DNA of 64,000 bases from positions 169,684-233,683 of the forward strand of contig CAVVYJ010000001.1 in NCBI GenBank assembly GCA_963752495.1, given 5' to 3'. Source of the stretch: CAVVYJ01 sp963752495. GTDB lineage: Bacteria; Pseudomonadota; Gammaproteobacteria; Burkholderiales; Methylophilaceae. The notes beneath the pieces are model-generated. The model was not told the origin of the DNA. It worked only from the letters and a program-made list of their open reading frames with translations, and did not search any database. The position numbers and the translations under genes were made by a program. Shown one piece after another: positions 58,545-64,000 of the stretch. Each line of letters starts with the position of its first letter. Position 1 is the first letter of the stretch.

Positions 58545-59084
58545 TTACGGCACCAAAATTGTATCGCCAGTTTTTAACATGACATTTGATGTTAAGTTCT
58601 GACCCCTCATAACTGCATTGTAGTCCAACATCATTACGGTTTGACCACGCAACACTTTAATAGAGCCTTGCTCAGCAAACTTATCCAAACCACCAGCTAG
58701 ACTCAGCGCTTGCATTACTGTCATTGGTCCAGTCATCAACACCGGCCCAGGTTTTATTACCTTACCCAACACAAATACACGGTTGCCATCGATATTTGAA
58801 ACAGCAACCGTCACTTGAGGATCCGGAAGATATGTCTTGAGTTTTTCAGTTACGCGCTTTTCAACTTCTGCTGCTGTTGCATCAACAACATCTATACGTC
58901 CCGCTAAAGGGAAAGTAATACTGCCATCTGGAAGCACTTTGACTTCTTTATGTAAGGTTTCTTCACCCCACACCGAAATCTGAAGTGAATCCCCTTCTTT
59001 TATTTTATACGTATCAGCTGCAAACACTGAGTTAATCAGCAGGATACTTACGATGGTTATTGCAGAAATTATGCTTTTGTACAT
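58545..59084 (-). CDS. Polysaccharide export protein (Wza/EpsE-like)
   Basis: A small periplasmic/outer-membrane export protein with a signal peptide (ITIVSILLINSVFAA), the Poly_export domain (YKIKEGDSLQISVWGEETLHKEVKVLPDGSITFPLAGRI) and a SLBB domain (VFVLGKVIKPGPVLMTGPMTVMQALSLAGG). Length 179 residues, the short form, lacking the C-terminal membrane helix of Wza. There is no lipobox cysteine. The start at 59084 has GGAGG five bases upstream; an ATG at 59096 is less likely. The barrel gene downstream would supply the outer-membrane part. Confidence 0.9.
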   Translation of the reverse strand: MYKSIISAITIVSILLINSVFAADTYKIKEGDSLQISVWGEETLHKEVKVLPDGSITFPLAGRIDVVDATAAEVEKRVTEKLKTYLPDPQVTVAVSNIDGNRVFVLGKVIKPGPVLMTGPMTVMQALSLAGGLDKFAEQGSIKVLRGQTVMMLDYNAVMRGQNLTSNVMLKTGDTILVP

Positions 59085-59112
59085 ATATACCTCCAATAAT
59101 GAAACGATAATA

Positions 59113-59137
59113 TAAAAAAAAGGGCTTGTCGCCCCCT
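59113..59137 (-). terminator. Rho-independent terminator after the PEP-CTERM gene
   Basis: On the minus strand GGGC-GACAA-GCCC followed by eight T (59113-59120). It would separate the PEP-CTERM gene from the export genes downstream. Confidence 0.7.
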
Positions 59138-59241
59138 TGCATTCAAAAAAACCTTATTTAAAGTAAATTATCTGATAAAACCGACAACATCATCAATAAT
59201 TACAACAAAGACTGCAAACATGTCAATCCGAGTTAAATTTA

Positions 59242-59731
59242 TCAAACTCTCCTTTTGTTTGACAATCCGACAAATCCTATCAGCGCAGTAGCAAATAACC
59301 AGCCAGCTGCAGATGTTGGCACCTCTCCCAGCCTGCAACCTTCATCACTCTGTGCGTTATCCTGTTGTTGGCCTAAACGTGTCAGGCTAACCAGATTCCC
59401 ATGGCGTAAATCGCTCAAGAAAGCACTCCACTCAGCATCCCCTGTAATTTTTTGCGTTAAACTTGTGCATGCGAAGCTAATTTCTGAAATATTTGGCTGC
59501 ACTTTATTGTCGAAATTGTCGAGCTCCGACAAGTAACCTATACCACCAACAACCATATTGATGGTATCACTGGTTTTAATTGAGCAGAATATGTTTCCTG
59601 CTCTCGCAAAACTTGACATTGGTAATGCTGCCTGTCAATGCTGCTGCCGGTGTTGAAATTAACAAACTCGCTAATAGCATAACAACGAATTGTGGGCGGG
59701 TTAGGACTTTATAAATGTTCTCAATTTTCAT
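59242..59731 (-). CDS. PEP-CTERM-type exported protein, frame interrupted near its start
   Basis: A protein of about 162 residues ending VPTSAAGWLFATALIGFVGLSNKRRV: a VPxxA start, a hydrophobic helix and a basic tail, the sorting signal recognised by exosortases. From ATG 59731 it begins MKIENIYKVLTRPQFVVMLLASLLISTPAAALTGS, a signal peptide; dropping one base of AAAA at 59608-59611 joins VKF to ARAGNIFCSIKTSDT. The mature part has no recognised domain but contains several cysteines. No exosortase gene is in this window. Located between the WcaJ gene and the export genes. Confidence 0.78.
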
Positions 59732-59765
59732 GAGCACATTCTAGGGATTTCCCAAATACTCACAA

Positions 59766-59781
59766 TAGCCCATTAGGGCTA
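59766..59781 (-). terminator. Small hairpin after the WcaJ-type gene
   Basis: TAGCCC-ATTA-GGGCTA, a perfect 6-bp stem with a four-base loop, 24 bases after the WcaJ stop. It may be a weak terminator or attenuator between WcaJ and the PEP-CTERM gene. Confidence 0.45.
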
Positions 59782-59804
59782 ACGCCGCGCCATTGCAGCC
59801 TTCC

Positions 59805-61259
59805 CTAGTATGCTTCCTTACCCGTAAAGGCGGTTACAGTGCGCACAAGAATAGACAAATCTAACCACAACGACCAGTTATTAATATACTCTATATCTGA
59901 CTCAATGCGCTTAATCATCTGATCAATCTCTTTGGTTTCCCCGCGATAACCTCTCACTTGCGCTAAGCCAGTGATTCCTGGTTTAATATTATGCCGGGCA
60001 TAGTAGTCACTTATGCGTTGTGAGTACACCTCATCATGCTGTACTGCGTGCGGCCTAGGGCCGACTAATGACATGTCACCTGTCAGTACGTTAATTAACT
60101 GTGGCAACTCGTCAAGGCTCGTTTTACGTATAAAAGCTCCCACTTTGGTAATTCTTGGATCGTTCTTTTCAGCCTGTTTCAAGAGTTTATTATCGCCGAC
60201 CTCCTGTTCCACACGCATGCTACGGAACTTCCATATGCGGAAAGTTTTACCATTCCAACCAGTTCTTTTTTGCCTGAAAAACACAGGCCCAGGGCTGTCA
60301 AATTTAACTGCCAATGCTACCAAGAGCAGAATCGGGGATATTGTAAGCAGTATCAAGAATGCCAACACCCTATCTTCAATTGCCTTGCTAAGCTTATTGA
60401 TACCAGTGAGTGGCGTTTCCGAAAGTGTAAGCACAGGGATGCCTGCAATTTCTCTTACGCTATGGTTGATAAGCCTCAAAGAGAAAATATCAGGTACCCA
60501 GTGAATTGATACATGCTTATCTAACAACACAAAGTATAGCTCTTCTAGTACCTTGGAAGATTCCAGCGGTGTAACTATGTAGATAGTATTGATATTGTGT
60601 TCATCAATCAATGCAGGCAATTCAGAGACTTGCCCAAGTTCAATGGTCTTAATACCACTATATTCATTAGCGCTTGCCTTTTTAACTGAGCGAGCAGTTT
60701 TAGTCATTTCTTCTTTAATGGATACAGCACCTATAATCCGCTGATGTAGCCATGGGTTTGAAGAGATTTTGTGTTCCAGATAGCTAGCCAACTGTCCGTG
60801 CCCGACAATAATGGCATTGTCAGTGGTTTGCGAATGTCTGTTAACAGACTTGTTTAACTGCCTGATGATAAAATGTGCTACGGCTTGGAGTAGAAATCCC
60901 ACCACATAGACTTCTACAATAAATACCCGAGAATATACATGGCTCTGTTTGGTTAAAAACCCTAGAAGAATTAACCCTAAGAAGCTAATGGACCATGCAT
61001 TGAATAAGCTGAAAGCCTTGCTAGAAAACGTTGAGCTAGTGCGATAAATTGCATATTTATCGTAAGTCACAGACACCATGCCGAGCAGAACCAGCATAAA
61101 AATTACATAGTCTTGCGATAAATAGCCAATATTGCTATTTGCGTGTATAAAAAACCAAGCCACTCCCAAGATGATGAGACCATCAATCAGTGGCTGCAAC
61201 AACGTAACAAGGCCTGTCCTACGTTGTAAGACAGGCCTAGGGTTAGATCTAAGTACCAT
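59805..61259 (-). CDS. Undecaprenyl-phosphate glucose phosphotransferase (WcaJ-type, EpsB)
   Basis: Starts the polysaccharide unit by moving hexose-1-phosphate to undecaprenyl phosphate. The 484-residue protein has four or five N-terminal helices, a CoA-binding-like middle domain (NAIIVGHGQLASYLEHKI), then the sugar-transferase domain with KFDSPGPVFFRQKRTGWNGKTFRIWKFRSM, FIRKTSLDELPQLINVLTGDMSLVGPRP and PGITGLAQVRGYRG. It lies 14 bases after epsA, so the regulator is co-transcribed. Methanolan EpsB is of this family. Confidence 0.94.
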   Translation of the reverse strand: MVLRSNPRPVLQRRTGLVTLLQPLIDGLIILGVAWFFIHANSNIGYLSQDYVIFMLVLLGMVSVTYDKYAIYRTSSTFSSKAFSLFNAWSISFLGLILLGFLTKQSHVYSRVFIVEVYVVGFLLQAVAHFIIRQLNKSVNRHSQTTDNAIIVGHGQLASYLEHKISSNPWLHQRIIGAVSIKEEMTKTARSVKKASANEYSGIKTIELGQVSELPALIDEHNINTIYIVTPLESSKVLEELYFVLLDKHVSIHWVPDIFSLRLINHSVREIAGIPVLTLSETPLTGINKLSKAIEDRVLAFLILLTISPILLLVALAVKFDSPGPVFFRQKRTGWNGKTFRIWKFRSMRVEQEVGDNKLLKQAEKNDPRITKVGAFIRKTSLDELPQLINVLTGDMSLVGPRPHAVQHDEVYSQRISDYYARHNIKPGITGLAQVRGYRGETKEIDQMIKRIESDIEYINNWSLWLDLSILVRTVTAFTGKEAY

Positions 61260-61273
61260 AGGCTATAGTAACA

Positions 61274-62086
61274 TTAAATTAATCTTTGCGGCGTATACTT
61301 AGCCACAGCCTGGGCGCGACATGTCACATCCAATTTTTGAAAAATTCTTTTTAAGTGATTTTTTACAGTGTTGGGGCTAATCGTCAAAATCATGCCAATC
61401 TCAAAGTTGGTCTTACCGGATTTTACCCAATGTAGTATTTCATGTTCGCGCTCACTTAACCCACCAAGATTAAGCTCCTCAATCATGTCATCTTCTGTTA
61501 CTGGTGTTTCCATATACTCTACGCGACGTAATGCGGCATCTACATGAGGCATCAATAAACCTAAGACCGATTGTTGCACTTCGAATTCACGCGCCCTATC
61601 AAAGAACACATAAATACAGTCATTTTTTCCGCGCGTATCACGCACACCATATACCAGTAAAGAATTCATGCCTACTAACTTACGTGTAAATGCGGTTGAG
61701 CCTTGTGCATCAATGCCTGCCGCATCAAAAAAGTTAATGCGGAACCATCTTTCGCCATTATCTATCCAGCGTTGATGAAGGTTCGACATTAAATAAGAAA
61801 ACACACCAGGTGCATCAATTAGCTTCTGCGTGCGAATTTCATCAATGTTGGATGACACATCAAAATTTAAGTCGCCTGTAGCAAAATCACCCCAAGCAGC
61901 AACAAGTATGTCATGAGGAAGTACATTCCTGACACTGCCTTGCAGCCAGTTAAAAAAATCCACATGCTTCTGAATAGAAAATGATTTTTGAATTACATTA
62001 AAAACTTGTTCCCAGTTTTGGTTTGCAGTATCCATTGCTTTACGCCTCTCACGATAAATATCAATCTGATGAGGACTTACTTGCAT
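61274..62086 (-). CDS. epsA: EpsA-type LuxR-family transcriptional regulator
   Basis: A 270-residue regulator with an N-terminal sensing domain and a C-terminal LuxR helix-turn-helix: LSEREHEILHWVKSGKTNFEIGMILTISPNTVKNHLKRIFQKL. It matches the EpsA family that opens exopolysaccharide operons in Methylobacillus and relatives. Its ATG at 62086 has AAGGTGG eight bases before; a GTG at 62098 is less well placed. It likely activates the downstream epsB-type and export genes. Signal sensed is unknown. Confidence 0.88.
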   Translation of the reverse strand: MQVSPHQIDIYRERRKAMDTANQNWEQVFNVIQKSFSIQKHVDFFNWLQGSVRNVLPHDILVAAWGDFATGDLNFDVSSNIDEIRTQKLIDAPGVFSYLMSNLHQRWIDNGERWFRINFFDAAGIDAQGSTAFTRKLVGMNSLLVYGVRDTRGKNDCIYVFFDRAREFEVQQSVLGLLMPHVDAALRRVEYMETPVTEDDMIEELNLGGLSEREHEILHWVKSGKTNFEIGMILTISPNTVKNHLKRIFQKLDVTCRAQAVAKYTPQRLI

Positions 62087-62225
62087 ATTTGATACCACCT
62101 TTTACTTTATTATTTTTATTAATTAAATCAATAAGTTATTAACTATATTGGAACTAAGTCATTAGCATAATCTGACTATTACTCGTCGGTGATGTCAGCA
62201 TATTGACAATTTTCGACAAAATTCT

Positions 62226-62771
62226 CTAGCGAATGGGTAACGCATAAATTGCTGGCAAATTACGCCACCAACCATAAACATCCATGCCACAACCAAACAC
62301 ATAGCGATCTGGGACAGTCAGCCCGACATAATTGGCTAATATTGGTTTGGTTTTGCTTATCTGCTTATCTACCAGCACGGCGACTTTAACATGGGTTGCT
62401 CCCAATTGTTGACACTCATCCACAACAGCCTTAAGAGTAACTCCTTCATCTAGAATATCATCTAGAATTAGGACACTTCTGTTCTTAATCAACTGGTTAG
62501 GCTTTATTTTCCACACCAAATGTTTACCTTGGGTGGAATCGTGATAGCGTGTAGCTTGCACATAGTCAAACTCTAATGGGAAAGTGAGCTTTGACAGTAA
62601 CTGACCGGTAAAAACCACAGCCCCTCCCATTACACACAAAACAACTGGACAAGTATTAGCGTAATCCTGATTAAGTTGAGATGCAATAGCGACAATAGCA
62701 TTCTCTACATCAATCGCAGAGTATATAAGTTCAGCCTGCTCGAGATATTGCAATGGATTGACGTCTGTCAT
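62226..62771 (-). CDS. hpt: Hypoxanthine-guanine phosphoribosyltransferase
   Basis: Salvages hypoxanthine/guanine to IMP/GMP with PRPP. The 181-residue protein has VVLCVMGGAVVFTGQLLSKL and the PRPP motif VLILDDILDEGVTLKAV, then VAVLVDKQ and an aromatic base-binding region YVGLTVPDRYVFGCGMD. It starts seven bases after the galU stop, so purine salvage is here transcribed with UDP-sugar synthesis. AT-rich leader 62099-62225 separates it from epsA; no clear promoter seen there. Confidence 0.94.
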   Translation of the reverse strand: MTDVNPLQYLEQAELIYSAIDVENAIVAIASQLNQDYANTCPVVLCVMGGAVVFTGQLLSKLTFPLEFDYVQATRYHDSTQGKHLVWKIKPNQLIKNRSVLILDDILDEGVTLKAVVDECQQLGATHVKVAVLVDKQISKTKPILANYVGLTVPDRYVFGCGMDVYGWWRNLPAIYALPIR

Positions 62772-62778
62772 TGCCCGC

Positions 62779-63647
62779 CTATTTATTCAAGTTTTTTAAA
62801 TACTCAGAAAAATCTCGTGCAATTTCATGATGTTTAAGCGCTAGCTCCACATTCGCCTTCATGAAACCCAGCTTGCTTCCGCAGTCAAATCGCTTGCCAG
62901 CAAAGCGGAAAGCGTAAATATCCTCAAGTTTCATCAAATCAGAAATGCCATCAGTCAGCTGAATTTCACCCCCTTGCCAGGTTTTACTTTTTCTAGGCAA
63001 TCAAAAATTTTAGGTGTCAAAATGTAGCGGCCAACTACCGCCAAAGTAGAAGGCGCATCTGCTGGCTTTGGTTTTTCAACAATACTATTTACTTTTAGCA
63101 GATTATTTTCAACCGGTGTGGCATCAACAATGCCATAACTTGCTGTTTCGCTTGGCAAGACATCCTCAACACCAAGAACAGAGCAGCCTCTTGTAGCGTA
63201 AATGCCTGCCATCTGCTTCATTGCTGGTACTTTTGCGTCAATTAAGTCATCTGCCAAAATAACCGAAAAAGGCAAATTGCCCACTACTGGCTTGGCACAA
63301 AGCACTGCATGGCCAAGTCCCAGTGCTTTTGGCTGGCGAATAAAAATGCAGGATACATGTGAGGGTAAAATTGCCTTTAAAGCCTCCAGCATCTCTTTTT
63401 TACCACTCGCCTCAAGGGAAGCTTCCAATTCACTCGCGTTATCAAAATGATCTTCAATAGAACGCTTGTTGCGCCCTGTAATAAATATTAGCTCAGTTGC
63501 ACCAGCTGCAATAGCCTCTTCCGCCGCGTATTGGATGAGCGGCTTATCAACGATAGGCAACATTTCTTTGGGACTGGCTTTTGTAGCTGGTAAGAAACGT
63601 GTGCCTAAACCTGCTACTGGAAAAACTGCTTTTGTGATTTTGTTCAT
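62779..63647 (-). CDS. galU: UTP-glucose-1-phosphate uridylyltransferase, frame interrupted
   Basis: Makes UDP-glucose for the polysaccharide and other glycoconjugates. KAVFPVAGLGTRFLPATKASPKEMLPIVDKPLIQY (nucleotide site), FVILADDLID-like, then VGRYILTPKIFDCL and FRFAGKRFDCGSKLGFMKA. The frame stops at 62955; restoring one missing G in the run at 62969-62973 reads KPGKGGEIQLTDG and gives 289 residues, the normal size. A lost base in a G run suggests sequence error in an essential-like gene. Confidence 0.94.
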
Positions 63648-63665
63648 TTTGTTATACCAAAATTC

Positions 63666-64000
63666 TTAATGTATTGTGCTGGTAAGTGGTGATAAGTTTG
63701 TATTCTGCCTGATGTTTGTGTCAACAGTATATTCTTCTACCCACATTTTCAATTCTTCCTTAATCAATTGCTCGTCTTTACCCTGTATAGCATCTATCCA
63801 CTTTAAAAGCTTTTTAACCCAAGTCATATCAGCAGAGCGGGCGACTGCAATGCGTAGTTTTTTATGCGGTGTTGGCAGCGTATGCTCATCATCTGCCAAG
63901 AGCTCCTCATATAGCTTTTCACCCGGTCGCAAACCCGTATAGATGATTTTAATTTCATCTTCCTGCAACCCAGATAAGCGAATCATATCTTGAGCAAGGC
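63666..64000 (-). CDS. Nucleoside-diphosphate-sugar epimerase/dehydratase, C-terminal part (CapD/WbpM type)
   Basis: The last part of a CapD/WbpM/FlaA1-family sugar dehydratase; the gene continues beyond base 64000. Seen: LSGLQEDEIKIIYTGLRPGEKLYEELLADDEHTLPTPHKKL, the conserved 'GLRPGEKLYEEL' C-terminal signature, then a divergent tail. These enzymes make UDP-4-keto or aminosugar precursors. It probably heads this side of the polysaccharide cluster. N-terminal NAD and catalytic motifs are not visible here. Confidence 0.85.
   Translation of the reverse strand, partial: LAQDMIRLSGLQEDEIKIIYTGLRPGEKLYEELLADDEHTLPTPHKKLRIAVARSADMTWVKKLLKWIDAIQGKDEQLIKEELKMWVEEYTVDTNIRQNTNLSPLTSTIH

Noticed and set aside
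62099..62225. AT-rich 127-base stretch upstream of epsA as a riboswitch or operator
   Set aside because: No stable structure or clear symmetric repeat; likely the epsA promoter but no -35/-10 pair is convincing.

Overview
The window looks like a chromosomal segment of a betaproteobacterium of the Methylophilaceae type (Methylotenera/Methylobacillus-like). This is inferred from gene content and order: tmk-holB-pilZ-tatD, smc-zipA-ligA, a full cytochrome c maturation operon, a cbb3 oxidase island with FNR, and an exopolysaccharide locus opened by an EpsA-type LuxR regulator as in the methanolan cluster. No methylotrophy gene lies in the window, so the genus is not proven.

Layout. 0-3.8 kb: end of tmk, then holB, a PilZ protein, TatD nuclease, a PhnP-like hydrolase and a small secreted protein. 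3.8-9.5 kb: ccmABCDEFGH, the machine that attaches haem to c-type cytochromes. 9.5-12.8 kb: a DoxX membrane protein, the MsrPQ periplasmic methionine sulfoxide repair pair and a TPR protein. 12.8-20.3 kb: ligA, zipA, smc and queF. 20.3-22.1 kb: tRNA-Ala and tRNA-Glu, a channel-like membrane protein, a DUF5710 protein and a GIY-YIG protein. 22.1-27 kb: cardiolipin synthase B, an EEP-family nuclease, a beta-CASP hydrolase, an unknown membrane protein and the NAD(P)HX dehydratase. 27-39.6 kb: a micro-oxic respiration island with ompW, a TauE/SafE protein, hemN, fnr, a radical SAM gene, ccoNOQP, ccoG, a FixH-type ccoH, ccoS and ccoI. Five FNR-type boxes lie in four of its intergenic regions and a sixth precedes the beta-CASP gene. 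39.7-44.5 kb: GMC oxidoreductase, rlmB, rnr and tRNA-Leu. 44.5-64 kb: galE, glycosyltransferases, a PEP-CTERM-system ATPase, an O-antigen ligase-like protein, a Wzc-like kinase, Wzz, an outer-membrane barrel, Wza, a PEP-CTERM protein, a WcaJ-type initiating transferase, EpsA, hpt, galU and the end of a CapD/WbpM-type gene.

The parts fit together: Ccm supplies haem c for CcoO and CcoP, HemN supplies haem at low oxygen, CcoI supplies copper, and FNR ties them to oxygen limitation. GalU and GalE supply UDP-sugars, WcaJ starts the lipid-linked unit, the glycosyltransferases extend it, and the ligase/polymerase, Wzz, kinase, Wza and barrel polymerise and export it.

A dominant oddity is that at least 22 single-base indels, most of them an extra base in a short homopolymer, break otherwise intact genes including smc, zipA, rnr, galU and galE. 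I read these mainly as sequencing or assembly error, not biology. Where the reading is clear I give the whole gene extent and the position of the break.
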